Positions 17,539 to 27,708 of a DNA stretch of 38,738 nucleotides are shown here, piece after piece. Within the stretch, counting starts at the first letter, position 1. Every line of letters begins with the position of its first letter. The notes under the pieces are model-generated. The model was not told the DNA's origin. It ran no database searches and was given only the letters and a program-made list of their open reading frames with translations. The position numbers and the translations under genes are program-made. Source of the stretch: Acetivibrio straminisolvens JCM 21531 (lineage in GTDB: Bacteria; Bacillota; Clostridia; Acetivibrionales; Acetivibrionaceae); NCBI RefSeq assembly GCF_000521465.1, contig NZ_BAVR01000036.1, forward strand, positions 1 to 38,738, in the 5' to 3' direction.

Positions 17539-18891
17539 CTATCCTATATTTATTTTTTCCACCGGATTCTGTATAGATGACGTCACTCCATGTTCTGTAA
17601 ACAGCAAAGCAAAAGAAAGACTTCCGACTCTGCCGCTATACATCAATAGTATGATAATTATTTTTGCAAAGGTATTCAGACCACCTGTGATTCCCGTAGA
17701 AAGACCAACAGTACCAATTGCAGATGTAACCTCAAACAAAACAGCGTCAAGTCCTAAAGCTTTATTTGTAGCACTAATAAGTAAAGCCGCACTCAGTATA
17801 AGAAGTATATTGACTGTCACAACGGCAGACGACCTCTTTAGTGCATTATCTTCCAGTCTCCTGCCAAATATATTATCACCCTTCCTATTTTTCAAGCTTG
17901 ACCACAGCGAAATCATAATAACCGCTAAAGTAGTAGTCTTGATCCCACCGGCAGTAGATCCGGGACTGCCGCCTATAAACATCAACACAATAGTTAGAAG
18001 TTTACTTGCAGAGGTTAATGATGCAACGTCAACAGTATTGAAGCCTGCTGTTCTGGGCGTAACTGCGCCAAAGAGAGAGACTAAAACTTTTTCTCCTGTA
18101 GTCATCCCATAAAGAAGGTTATTTCTTTCAAAAATATAAAAGCATATCGTCCCTGACACTATAAGAATTGCGGTCATCGTTAAAACTATTTTTGTATGTA
18201 GCTGATATTTTCTAAAATGATATTTATTTTTCTCAATATCATCCCATACAAAGAACCCTATTCCTCCGCCGATGATAAGTGTAATGGTTGTTAAATTGAC
18301 AACCGCATCCCCGAAAAAATTTGTAAGTGACGAATACTTGCCGTACTTTCCCATAATGTCAAACCCAGCATTGCAAAAAGCTGAAACCGAGTGAAAAATG
18401 CCATTATATATACCTTCCAGCAAGCCCATTTTGGGTATAAACCTCAATGATAGCAATACTGCACCAATACCTTCAAACAGCAAAGTGCCAAGCAATATTC
18501 TTTTGGTCAGACGTACAATCCCACCGATATACATAGCATTTATACTTTCACGTAAAAGTCCCCTTTCTTTCAGCCCGATTTTTCTTTTTAAAAAAATAGA
18601 AAACATTGTGACAACCGTCATAAACCCTAAGCCACCTATTTGAATCAGCAGTAAAATAACTACTTGTCCAAATAGCGACCATTGTGTATAGGTGTCAAAA
18701 ACAACAAGCCCTGTTACACAAGTAGCAGAGGTTGCTGTAAAAAGTGCATTAATTAATCCGGGAAATAAATTATTGCGGCTGGCTATCGGCAATGACAGCA
18801 AAAATGTCCCGGCAATTATTATCAGAAAGTAGCCAAGTGCTATTATCTGTGGGTATGATAATGATTTCAGTTTTCTTATATATTTTCTCAC
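17539..18891 (-). CDS. ktrB: Potassium uptake channel subunit KtrB (TrkH family)
   Basis: 450 aa, frame intact, with about eight to ten membrane segments. The four pore loops are recognisable: TATSATCVTGLVV, SVSAFCNAGFD, AVTPRTAGFNTVD and TSAIGTVGLSTG, each with the filter glycine. GGSPGSTAGGIKTTT is the conserved loop after the third pore. It starts with ATG 18891 preceded by AGGGAGG. It forms the potassium-conducting subunit with KtrA. Confidence 0.95.
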   Translation of the reverse strand: MRKYIRKLKSLSYPQIIALGYFLIIIAGTFLLSLPIASRNNLFPGLINALFTATSATCVTGLVVFDTYTQWSLFGQVVILLLIQIGGLGFMTVVTMFSIFLKRKIGLKERGLLRESINAMYIGGIVRLTKRILLGTLLFEGIGAVLLSLRFIPKMGLLEGIYNGIFHSVSAFCNAGFDIMGKYGKYSSLTNFFGDAVVNLTTITLIIGGGIGFFVWDDIEKNKYHFRKYQLHTKIVLTMTAILIVSGTICFYIFERNNLLYGMTTGEKVLVSLFGAVTPRTAGFNTVDVASLTSASKLLTIVLMFIGGSPGSTAGGIKTTTLAVIMISLWSSLKNRKGDNIFGRRLEDNALKRSSAVVTVNILLILSAALLISATNKALGLDAVLFEVTSAIGTVGLSTGITGGLNTFAKIIIILLMYSGRVGSLSFALLFTEHGVTSSIQNPVEKINIG

Positions 18892-19166
18892 AATTTTTCC
18901 TCCCTTTTCTGCAGGACGGCCTCATACAACCTCTGAGCTGTAATCTCTTTCCAATTTAGTAAGCAAAGAAATCTATATATAATTACTTACCTTCTTAGTA
19001 ATCAGAATACATTTTATCATCTTATTTTAGTACTTCAAGAACAGTATTAAAAAATTGATTATACATCTTTATAACCTCACTTTTAAAATTTTATTAATTT
19101 AAGTTTTTTCATAATAATTCAATTAGCGTCATTGTTGCTTAACTATTAAGTAAAAGCTGTTGATAC
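18892..19166. other. Gap between ktrB and the prophage-type regulator
   Basis: No gene. On the minus strand this is the ktrB leader. Imperfect repeats of CTTAGTAA/TTTAGTAAG lie at about 18956-19003. I looked for a c-di-AMP (ydaO) riboswitch, common before ktr genes, and did not find its core. The left border of the prophage-like region may lie here, but no att repeat was seen. Confidence 0.4.
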
Positions 19167-19372
19167 CTATTCATCTGGCTTAATCTCCATAATATCGGAA
19201 ATATCACACTTTAATGCCTTGCAAATCTTCACAAGCACATCGGTCGTAACATTTTCGTTTTTACCCAGTTTTGCCATAGAAGATGTACTAATACCAGCCG
19301 CTTCTCTTAAATCTTTCTTTTTCATATCTTTATCGATAAGAAGCCTCCATAGCTTTTATAGCTTACGGCCAT
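19167..19372 (-). CDS. Small HTH repressor (YozG/Cro-CI type), frameshifted
   Basis: ATG 19372 behind GAGGTGA. With one A restored in the A4 run near 19354-19357 it reads MAVSYKKLWRLLIDKDMKKK, then DLREAAGISTSSMAKLGKNE and VLVKICKALKCDISDIME to the stop at 19167: 68 aa, a typical Cro/CI-like HTH. It is divergent from the ImmA-like gene across a symmetrical operator, which fits a lysogeny or element-maintenance repressor. Confidence 0.85.
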
Positions 19373-19415
19373 AATTGTCACCTCGCTCGCTATAAAGAAT
19401 ATCATAAAGTAAGCT

Positions 19416-19479
19416 AAAACACAATAAAAATTTGAGTCCGCAAATTAATTATTGTGTTTTGCGAAATTCATGCTATAAT
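19416..19479. promoter_or_regulatory. Divergent promoters with a perfect 12-bp inverted operator
   Basis: AAAACACAATAA (19416-19427) and TTATTGTGTTTT (19449-19460) are exact inverted copies 21 bp apart. Each contains the -35 of one promoter: rightward TTGTGT (19452-19457), 16 bp, TATAAT (19474-19479); leftward TTGTGT, 17 bp, TATTCT. One protein bound here would control both genes, most likely the small HTH repressor. Confidence 0.75.
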
Positions 19480-19533
19480 TTACATAAGGAAATATCTGGT
19501 CTGTATGATGAAATGTTATTATGGAGGTACGGT

Positions 19534-21452
19534 ATGGCAAGTGTCAGCTCGTTCAGAGATGTTATTGCAAATATGTATTACAATGAACTCTTTGACGAAT
19601 TGTCCGAGTATATTGAGGACAACCCGGATAAGCTTGAATCCAACTCATATCGTGTGCAATCACCGGATGAAGCAGCATTATCCGATTTTGACATCATAAC
19701 GTTAGACATAACCGACTCGCCAGGTAACAGTATTTTATTTGACGTAATTGTTTCTGCCGAAGTTGAAATTGCAGAAACAGTACGAAGGAATCGCGAGACT
19801 GATGGTATAGAACAATGGTTCCGTATCTCCTGCAGAGCTGACCTTGATGACGGAATTCAGAATTTTCAAATCAAGTCTGTTTCAATATACAACAAGTACA
19901 GAGAGAGCAAATTAGGCAGACTGTCTGAGTATTTAGTACCAATTATAGAAAAGGAACAGTTTGACAATGTTGCTACTGAATTTCTAAATGAGTTTTGCCC
20001 AGAAGCATTAAGTACTCCTATGCCCATTCCAGTAGATGAAGTAGTGAAAAGAATGGGGCTTAAGGTTGAGGAAATCCAGCTTACAAAGCATTTCACTATA
20101 TTTGGTCAAATAGTCTTTGGCGATTGCACAATAGAGTATTACGACAGAAATGAAAGAACATATAAGCCTTTGGAAGTTTCAAGAGGAACAATTCTCGTGG
20201 ATCCTAATGTGTATTTCATGCGAAACGTAGGGTGTATGAACAATACCATTATTCATGAGTGTGTCCACTGGTATAAGCATAGAAAATACCATGAGTTAGT
20301 TAAGACGTATAACAGCGATGCTTTGCTCATAAGCTGCAGGGTAAACGAAACAACTAAATACAAACAGCAATGGACGCCAGAAGACTGGATGGAATGGCAT
20401 GCTAACGGAATTGCACCACGAATCCTTATGCCTAGATCAATGACCATTAAAAAGATTGAGGAGCTAATTAAAAAGAATGAGCTCCTTTTTGGTACTTACG
20501 ACAGGCTAAATATAATGGAAAATGTCGTGTATGAATTAGCTGACTTCTTCCAGGTGTCAAGGATAGCGGCCAAAATAAGGATGCTTGACCTTGGATATAA
20601 GGAAGTTGAAGGTGTATATACCTACGTAGATGACCATTTTATCAGCAATTATTCATTTAAGGCAGACTCATTACATAAGAATCAAACATACAGTATTAGC
20701 CTAAGTGATTCTTTTTTTGAATACTATGCAAATCCGGAATTCGCAAAGATTATAGACAGCGGTAATTTTATTTATGTTGACGGTCATTACATTATTAACG
20801 ACTCCAAATACATTAAAAGGTTAGAAAATGGAAGCATTGATCTTACAGACTATGCAAAACTGCATGTAGATGAATGCTGCCTTCTGTTTGATTTAAAATT
20901 AAATAAAGCCTCAAAAATGGACATTGTAGTATACCTCGATTCTATAATGTTCCGTAAAGCTACACCGGATTATAACAGAGTGCCGACATTTAATCCGGAC
21001 AAGCATAATATGGAGGTATTTAATCGTTCAGAAGAGCTAAAGAAATTTCACGAAGAATTCGTCGAAGAAGGTCAGCATTTGAGCCGCACAACCCAGACAT
21101 TTTCCCAAGCGGTATATGGACATATCAAAAGAAAAGGCTACAATAAGGTTGTTTTTATTGAAAAGACTTTGCTTTCAGGAAAACATATGACAGAATAAAA
21201 AACAATGAACTTAACAATCCAACTTTAGAAACCGTTGTGGCAATCTGCATCGGATTGGAGCTAAGCCCTACATACAGTGAAGAGATATTAAAGCTTGCCG
21301 GATATACTCTCAATAACACTCCACAGCAATTGGCGTATAAAAAGCTTATCCATTCGTATAGAGGGCATTCAATATATGAATGCAATGAAGTTTTGGAAGC
21401 CTTGGGACTTTCCCCTCTTTGTGCAAAGGCATATAAAGAAATGATAAGTTAA
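19534..21452 (+). CDS. ImmA/IrrE-type metallopeptidase with C-terminal HTH-like tail (frameshifted)
   Basis: The start is ATG 19534 with GGAGG 6 bp before; the longer upstream frame overlaps the promoter. The zinc motif IIHECVHWYKH (HExxH) lies near residue 240. After this a long region includes VVYELADFFQVSRIAAKIRM. One A is missing near 21177, so the frame stops at 21198. The continuation reads TLLSGKTYDRIKNNELNNPT, then LETVVAICIGLELSPTYSEE, a Cro/CI-like helical segment, to 21452, for 639 aa. ImmA proteases cleave repressors to induce mobile elements (ICEBs1), and the divergent HTH gene is the obvious candidate target. At 639 aa it is much larger than ordinary ImmA. Confidence 0.82.
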
Positions 21453-21458
21453 AAAATT

Positions 21459-21484
21459 GTTGGACTTCGGAAGTCCAACTTTTT
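21459..21484 (+). terminator. Terminator of the ImmA-like gene
   Basis: GTTGGACTT / AAGTCCAAC (9 bp, loop CGG) followed by TTTTT, starting 7 bp after the stop. Confidence 0.88.
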
Positions 21485-21517
21485 ATATTTTAAACCGGCT
21501 ATTATAATGAGATTTTA

Positions 21518-21570
21518 AGCCATTATGCAAAAAAGGCGCAAAAACCTTACTGCATAATGGCTATTTTTTT
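21518..21570 (+). terminator. Second hairpin terminator before the replication operon
   Basis: AGCCATTATGCA (21518-21529) and TGCATAATGGCT (21551-21562) are perfect 12-bp arms with a T7 tail. Two consecutive terminators insulate the early operon. No clear promoter was seen in 21571-21674, where a small TGGAC/GTCCA dyad lies at about 21580-21596. Confidence 0.75.
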
Positions 21571-21674
21571 GCCCAAAACATGGACTTTAGATGTCCAGAC
21601 AGGCTTTAACAATTCGAGTAGCATTGAGTCAGAGAGTTGGCCAACCCTCAAAATTGAAGGATGGAGGATATAAG

Positions 21675-23182
21675 ATGCAAGACTCAATGAGCAATGCTAA
21701 AGTGCAGCAAATAATTCCAATGCCCATAAAGGGCAGACCCTACAAGCATCAGATTCGTGCTTTCAATTTCATCTGTAGTCTATTTGGGCTTTTGAAGGGT
21801 GGTGGTGTTTCTGCCATTTCCGGATGGGGTGCAGCGCTCCTGATGGAAATGGGCTGAACAGCACCGGGAAAACTCTTGTCTCAATTGCCATTATAGGAGC
21901 ATTGCTTGCTGCAGGAAGAATAAAACGTGTGCTGATTGTTGCGCCACTTTCCATTCTTGGAGTGTGGGAAGACGAGTTTAAACGGTTCGCAGATTTCCCA
22001 TATCAGCTTATAGTCCTTAATGGCATGATTCAAAAGAAAATCCAACAGCTAAGATTTTTAACTGGCGAAGGTGTCCATGTGGTGGTAGTCAATTACGAAT
22101 CTGCATGGAGAATGGAAAAGGAACTGGCAAACTGGCATCCTGACCTTATCATAGCCGATGAAGGACATAAAATTAAAACTCATAATACAGCGGTTTCAAA
22201 AGCAATGCACCGATTGGGCTTGCTTGCCCAGTATCGGCTCCTACTGACAGGAACGGTTATAACCAACAAAGCCATAGATGTATTCAGCCAGTACAAGTTT
22301 CTTGATCCTCGTATCTTTGGAAATAGCTTCTATGCATTCCGAAACCGGTATTTCAACATGGTTGGCTATGGCAACCATACGCCAGTGCTGAAAAAATCAA
22401 TGGAACAGGATTTGATGAAAAGGATTCACAGCATTGCATTCCGGGCGACCAAAGCGGAGTGTCTGGATTTGCCGGAAACCACCGAAATTATTCGCCATAT
22501 TGAGCTTGAGCCTGTCACTTTAAAGAAATATAAAGAGCTTGTCAAACAAAGCTATACTGAGCTGTCAGCAGGAGAAGTAACAGCTACAAACATACTGACA
22601 CGCTTGCTTCGTCTTTCGCAATTAACCGGCGGCTTCATCGGAAGCGATGACGGTGGGAAAATCGAGCAAGTCAGTGATGCCAAGTTGAAAGCTCTTGAAG
22701 ATATCCTTGAAAGCAGTATTCAAGAAGGACATAAGCTGGTTGTCATAGCAAGGTTTATCCCTGAAATTCATGCTATATGCAGGTTGTTGGAGAAAAAGAA
22801 CATCGGCTATGCATGTATTTATGGTGCGACTAAGGATCGCCAAGAGCAAGTAAACCGGTTTCAATGTGATCCCGACTGCATGGTGTTTGTAGGCCAGATT
22901 GCAACCGCTGAACTCGGTATTACGCTGACTGCTGCAAGCACAATGGTATTTTACTCCCTTGATTATTCCATGTCGAATTTCGAGCAGACAAAGGCTCGCA
23001 TCCATAGAGTTGGACAGAAGAATGGCTGCACATATATCTACCTTATTGCCAAGGGTACTGTGGATTCAAAAATCCTGACTGCCCTACGCAATAAGGCAGA
23101 TCTTGCAAAAATGCTGATAGACGACTACCGCAAAGGAGCAAATCCTTTTGCCCCAGAGGGAGGTGAAAGCTATGAGCGATAA
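21675..23182 (+). CDS. Phage SNF2-family DNA helicase (frameshifted)
   Basis: ATG 21675 behind GGAGG. Motifs: MEMGLNSTGKTLVSIAI (Walker A variant), IADEGHKIK (DExH), LLTGTVITNK, and RIHRVGQKNGCTYIYLIAKG (motif VI). One G is missing near 21853 (ATGGGGCTG read as ATGGGCTG); repaired length is 502 aa. The insertion NS between MG-L and TGKT is slightly unusual. It is the first gene of a long rightward early operon and probably remodels DNA during phage replication. Confidence 0.9.
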
Positions 23183-23588
23183 TGCGATGTTTGAACTTGC
23201 TGACCGTCTTAAGGAGTTTCGCGATGCAAAAAAGGCCGCGGAAGAGGAACTGAAAAGCATTAATGCAGAGATTGACGATGTTGAATACCGCCTGTCTGAG
23301 CTGATGATCAGCAGTGAGACGCAAAACTTCACAAGAGCAGGAACAATGTTCTGCCTTTCAACGACAACAAGAGCCAGTGCTGCCGCAGGTATGAAGGAGG
23401 AACTGTTTGACGTACTACGCAGTAAAGGCTTTGGAGAACTCATCTATGAAACAGTCAATGCAAATTCCCTGTCAGCATTTGTTAAAGAACAGATTGCGGA
23501 GAATGGGGACGAGCTTCCGGATTGGCTGAAAGGCCTTGTGAATGTCTTCGAAAAGACAACAGTAACTGTGCGGAAAGCAGCAAGGTAA
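23172..23588 (+). CDS. Phage coiled-coil protein of the replication operon
   Basis: 138 aa, ATG 23172 overlapping the helicase end, with GGGAGGTGA before it. The first 50 residues form a coiled coil (ELADRLKEFRDAKKAAEEEL). Family not named. Proteins of this kind commonly sit between the SNF2 helicase and polymerase in clostridial prophages. Confidence 0.75.
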   Translation: MSDNAMFELADRLKEFRDAKKAAEEELKSINAEIDDVEYRLSELMISSETQNFTRAGTMFCLSTTTRASAAAGMKEELFDVLRSKGFGELIYETVNANSLSAFVKEQIAENGDELPDWLKGLVNVFEKTTVTVRKAAR

Positions 23589-23709
23589 ATAGCTTCAGAA
23601 AGCAATGCTCCAATATCAATGTTCAAGGAATAACTGTTCGAAGAACAATGCTTCAAAGAACAATGATATAGATTACATTTCAAATTCATATTTACGGAGG
23701 TATAAAAGC

Positions 23710-24462
23710 ATGAAAAACAATGAACTCGTAACTATTAACGAAAATACAGGTTTTCTTCAGCTCGCTGATTTCAATCTTGACGAGGCAATGGCATCAGAAC
23801 TTGACGGTCTTGACATGACTTTTGAACGCATAAAAATCCCGTCCGCAGGCAGCACAGTATTTGAAGTGCCTGGTGAGAATCCCGGAGAACCTGATACTGT
23901 CAAGGAATTCTCAGCGGTAATCCTTTATCATCATCCACTTTATGCATACTACAAGGACAAGTATACCGGAGGCAGTAACCCACCGGATTGCGGAAGCTTT
24001 GATGGTATAACCGGCGAAGGAGACCCCGGAGGAAGCTGTGCCAAATGCCCATATAATCAGTTCGGTTCGGGGGAAAACGGCAGCAAAGCTTGCAAGAACC
24101 GCCGCAGGATATATGTACTGCGTGAAGGGGAGATTTTCCCGTTGATACTCTCATTGCCAACAGGATCGTTGAAAGAGTTTTCCCGCTACATCAAAAGGCT
24201 GCTTTCTAAAGGCAAAAAATCAAACAGCGTTGTTACTCGCTTTTCTTTGAAAAAGGCGACCAATTCAAGCGGTATCACCTATTCACAGGCTCAGTTTGCT
24301 GTAGATCGGGATCTGACCGCGGACGAATATGCGTTGATATCCAAGCTTTCCGAGCAGGTCAAAGCATTCAGTACCCGAGTCGGCCATGACACTGAACCTG
24401 CCGGTGAAGAGGTAATAAATGTAGACCCTGAATCAGGTGAAATTACTGAGCCGCTTAAGTGA
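23710..24462 (+). CDS. Phage protein of the replication module, possible ssDNA-binding role
   Basis: 250 aa, ATG 23710 with CGGAGGT upstream. A Cys cluster (GGSCAKCPYNQ ... SKACKNRRRIYVL) around residues 115-140 suggests a metal site. The following GEIFPLILSLPTGSLKEFSR is typical of a conserved phage family found beside polymerases. A single-stranded DNA-binding role is inferred from position only. The 120-bp leader carries repeated GAACAATG words without clear meaning. Confidence 0.65.
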   Translation: MKNNELVTINENTGFLQLADFNLDEAMASELDGLDMTFERIKIPSAGSTVFEVPGENPGEPDTVKEFSAVILYHHPLYAYYKDKYTGGSNPPDCGSFDGITGEGDPGGSCAKCPYNQFGSGENGSKACKNRRRIYVLREGEIFPLILSLPTGSLKEFSRYIKRLLSKGKKSNSVVTRFSLKKATNSSGITYSQAQFAVDRDLTADEYALISKLSEQVKAFSTRVGHDTEPAGEEVINVDPESGEITEPLK

Positions 24463-24468
24463 TCAAAG

Positions 24469-24504
24469 GCCCTATCGGAGAGTAACTTCCATCTCCGATA
24501 GGGC
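24469..24504 (+). promoter_or_regulatory. Strong hairpin at the DNA polymerase ribosome site
   Basis: GCCCTATCGGAGA (24469-24481) pairs perfectly with TCTCCGATAGGGC (24492-24504), loop GTAACTTCCA. No T run follows; instead the polymerase ribosome site AAAGGAG begins 2-3 bases later. It may be an RNA operator for the polymerase, as known for phage T4 gp43, or an mRNA processing site. Confidence 0.65.
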
Positions 24505-24519
24505 GGAAAGGAGAACCGC

Positions 24520-26441
24520 ATGGGATACAAATGTGTTTATATGCTGTCTGAAATAAAAGAGTATCTGAAAAACACTGTCCTATTTGCTTTCGACTTTGAA
24601 ACGTCACCCCGCGATAAATGGAGGAACGATAAAAGTGCAGCTCTGGATGCTCATAAAGCAGATATTACAGGGATCAGTTTTTCAGTATCAGAAGGGACTG
24701 CTATATATGTTCCACTTAAACATCGTAGCGGGCGAAATGCAGAGAACCAGGCGGCAATATGGGATTATCTGAAATTACTATTCGAATCAAAAGATGTAAT
24801 AAAAGTTGCTCATAATCTGGCTTTTGAGTCTATGTTCCTTTACGCAAGAGGTATCGTCCTTCAAAAGCCTTGCTATGACACGATTGCAGCATCACAACTT
24901 ACATTAAAAAGCAAGTGGGAGTTCAGAAGTCTTGCTGACAGCGGACTTAAAACGCTTGCGCCTGCACTCTGCAAAGCAGAAATGACAGAATTCTCAACGG
25001 TTACTGAAGGTCGGTTTTTCGATGAATTGAACCCTCAGGATGAGAAGACTGTCCGCTACGCTTGTGCTGACAGCGACTACACTCTTCGCTTGTATCATGT
25101 TTTCAATCAGTGGTTTGATAGATTTTTACCCAAACACAGAACTATTGTGGAAGAGGTAGAATCGCCTACATCAGTATATGTCGGGATAATGAAGTATAAC
25201 GGCATATTGGTGGATAAGTCAGCCATGCTGAAGAAACAAGCGGAAGCCGCAGAAAAGATTGTCAGTATCAGAAAAGAGATTGCCGGAATTATCGGCAATG
25301 TAGAGATTGGGGCAAATGCTTCAACTTCAGCATTTAAAAAATATCTTTTTGTGGATCTCGGTCTTCCGGTAATGAAAACGACCGCAAAACATCAGGAAGC
25401 TGCCGATGATGAAACCATGATCCTATTAAAAGAATGGTGTGAATCCAACAGGCCTGAACTTGCTCGCTTATTTGATCTGGTGCAAGAGTACCGCAAATGG
25501 GGCAAACTCAAATCCACCTATATAGACGGGTATCTTCGATTTATTGATGAGGATACCGGCAGGATTCATCCGGACCTTATACCATTGGGGACAGAGACAG
25601 GCAGATTTGCGTCAAGAAACCCGAATATGCAGAATTGCCCGCAGAAAGATAATGACCCAATAGGCGTACGGAAATTTATCATTTCGCCAGCCGGAAAGGT
25701 TCTTTTATCCCTTGACTTTTCACAGATAGAACTGCGCGTCGAGCATTTTATTGCAGGGACAAACGTATGCTGGAAACCTATCGTACTGGCGGTGATATCC
25801 ATGCTCAGACCACTTCTGTTATTTACCGCATTCCTTTTGAGGAGGCAGCAGACAAAAATGCTCCACATTATAAAGAGCGCAGAACCATTGCAAAGAACTG
25901 CAATTTCGGTGTGTTCTATGGCCTGTTTCCTACTGGCTTACAGAGAACACTTAAATTTAAAGCTGGGCTGAACCCAACTTTGTCCGAATGTGAGACCATC
26001 ATTCAAAACTTGAAATCCGGATACCCCGGTCTTGCCAAATGGCAGGATGAGGTAAAAAAGCGGGCTGCTGTAAGCTGCTATACAGAAACATGGCTGGGCA
26101 GGCGAAGATACCTGCTGGGAATTCGGTCATCAGATTGGGGCAAGAAGTCGTTTGCCGAGCGGTGCGCATTAAATACACCTATTCAAGGTACAGCGGCAGA
26201 TATTCTAAAGCTTGCCTGTGGGCGCATCATCAGTGGACTTCCCGAAAGGCTCTGGCTGAAACCTATACTGCAGATACATGACGAGCTGGTTTTTGAATTA
26301 CCGGAAGACAAGGCGGACGAAGCAGTTGTTTTTATAAAAGAGTGTATGGAAACACAACCCTTCCCTGAATTTGATGTACCTATTGTGGCAGAGGCTTCGG
26401 TAGGAAGAAATTTTGGAGAAATGAAAGAAATGGAGGATTGA
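24520..26441 (+). CDS. Phage family A DNA polymerase with 3'-5' exonuclease (frameshifted)
   Basis: ATG 24520. The exonuclease domain has FAFDFETSPRDK (ExoI, DxE), NLAFESMFL, and YACADSDYTLRL (ExoIII, YxxxD). Polymerase motif A is LDFSQIELRVGAF, motif B is RRTIAKNCNFGVFYGL, and motif C is LQIHDELVFELP. One G is missing near 25740 (GTCGGAGCA read as GTCGAGCA). This splits the gene inside motif A; repaired length is 640 aa. It has no 5'-3' exonuclease domain, as expected for phage enzymes. It is the replicative polymerase of the prophage. Confidence 0.93.
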
Positions 26442-26445
26442 TATT

Positions 26446-27267
26446 ATGACTAATTTACAGGTTTTTAAGAATACAGAATTTGGAGAACTTAAAGTACTCG
26501 TTATTGATGGAAAGGAATACTTTCCTGCAACGGATTGTGCAAGGATGCTAGGATATAGTAACCCTCGTGATGCGATACAACGCCATTGCAAACCAGACGG
26601 GGTCGTGAAACACGACGGGGTCACCTTAACTACAAATCAATATGGTGTCTCGACTGAACAGCATGTTGAACGGACTTATATTACAGAGGGAAATCTATAT
26701 CGTCTCATTATACGTAGCAAACTTCCTGCTGCTGAACGCTTTGAAAGATGGGTCTTTGATGAAGTGCTGCCCACGATCAGAAAATATGGAGTTTATGCTA
26801 CAGATAAAGTTATCGAAGAGATGATTTCTAATCCGGAGTATGGTATCAGGATTTTCTCTGAACTGAAGGCAGAACGCGACAGACGGAAAGCTTTAGAAAT
26901 AGAGAATGCAAAGAATAAACAGATTATCAGTGAGTTGAAGCCCAAAGCGAGCTATTATGATCTCATATTGCAAAATAAAAGCCTTGTGCCGATCAGCAAG
27001 ATTGCCAAGGATTACGGAATGTCTGGCCGCGCTTTCAATAAGCTGCTTCATGATCTTGGAGTACAGTACAAAATGGGAAACTGCTGGCTTTTATATCAGG
27101 AGTACGCCGATCAAGGATACACGCAGTCCAAGACTCATGCTATTGATGCAGAAAGAAGCGTAATGCACACATATTGGACACAAAAAGGAAGGCTATTTAT
27201 CTATGACCTTCTTAAAAACAAGAAAGGTATATTGCCTGTAATCGAACGTGAACAAAAAAGCGCATAG
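26446..27267 (+). CDS. Phage antirepressor (BRO-N plus KilAC)
   Basis: 273 aa, intact. The BRO-N domain (residues 1-115) shows KVLVIDGKEYFPATDCARML, GYSNPRDAI and AAERFERWVFDEVLPTIRKYG. The KilAC domain (residues 150-260) contains LVPISKIAKDYGMSGRAFNK. It follows the polymerase by 4 bp. Antirepressors of this family relieve repression during induction; the location inside the replication operon is common in clostridial phages. Confidence 0.9.
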   Translation: MTNLQVFKNTEFGELKVLVIDGKEYFPATDCARMLGYSNPRDAIQRHCKPDGVVKHDGVTLTTNQYGVSTEQHVERTYITEGNLYRLIIRSKLPAAERFERWVFDEVLPTIRKYGVYATDKVIEEMISNPEYGIRIFSELKAERDRRKALEIENAKNKQIISELKPKASYYDLILQNKSLVPISKIAKDYGMSGRAFNKLLHDLGVQYKMGNCWLLYQEYADQGYTQSKTHAIDAERSVMHTYWTQKGRLFIYDLLKNKKGILPVIEREQKSA

Positions 27268-27282
27268 GCAGGGGGTAATACC

Positions 27283-27708
27283 ATGAGTATCAGCAAGTTT
27301 AACGCGGAAGGATATTACGACCCCACACCTTATGAAGCACTGCTTAGGATTGAGCGAGAGGCCAGGAAAGCGCCTTACAGACCGATGGTATTTATCTGCA
27401 GCCCATATGCTGGTGATATAGAACGTAATATCCGTAAGGCTCAGGGGTACTGCCGCTTTGCAGTGAGCAGGAATTGCATACCTATTGCTCCGCACCTCTT
27501 GTTTCCGCAGTTTATGGACGACGATGATGAACAAATGCGAAATCTGGGCTTGTACTTTGGCATGGTATTGATGTCAAAGTGCTCAGAAGTGTGGGTATTT
27601 GGCAGAAAAATTACTAAAGGGATGTCCATTGAGATTGAAAAGGCAAAGCAGCGCAGCATTCCGATTCGGTATTTTTATGAACGATGCGAGGAGGTGCGGT
27701 GTAAATGA
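27283..27708 (+). CDS. DUF4406-type (nucleoside deoxyribosyltransferase-like) protein
   Basis: 141 aa. MVFICSPYAGDIERNIRKAQ and IAPHLLFPQF with a later EVWVFGRKITKGMSIEIEKA follow the pattern of the nucleoside 2-deoxyribosyltransferase-like fold, common in phages. Start ATG 27283 behind AGGGGG. The stop overlaps the primase start (ATGA), showing tight coupling. The substrate is unknown. Confidence 0.8.
   Translation: MSISKFNAEGYYDPTPYEALLRIEREARKAPYRPMVFICSPYAGDIERNIRKAQGYCRFAVSRNCIPIAPHLLFPQFMDDDDEQMRNLGLYFGMVLMSKCSEVWVFGRKITKGMSIEIEKAKQRSIPIRYFYERCEEVRCK

Noticed and set aside
18892..19166. A c-di-AMP (ydaO) riboswitch before ktrB
   Set aside because: Expected from known ktr regulation, but the conserved core and long-range pairing could not be found in the leader.
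23590..23675. Repeated GAACAATG words before the 23710 gene as regulatory iterons
   Set aside because: Copies are few, unevenly spaced and imperfect.
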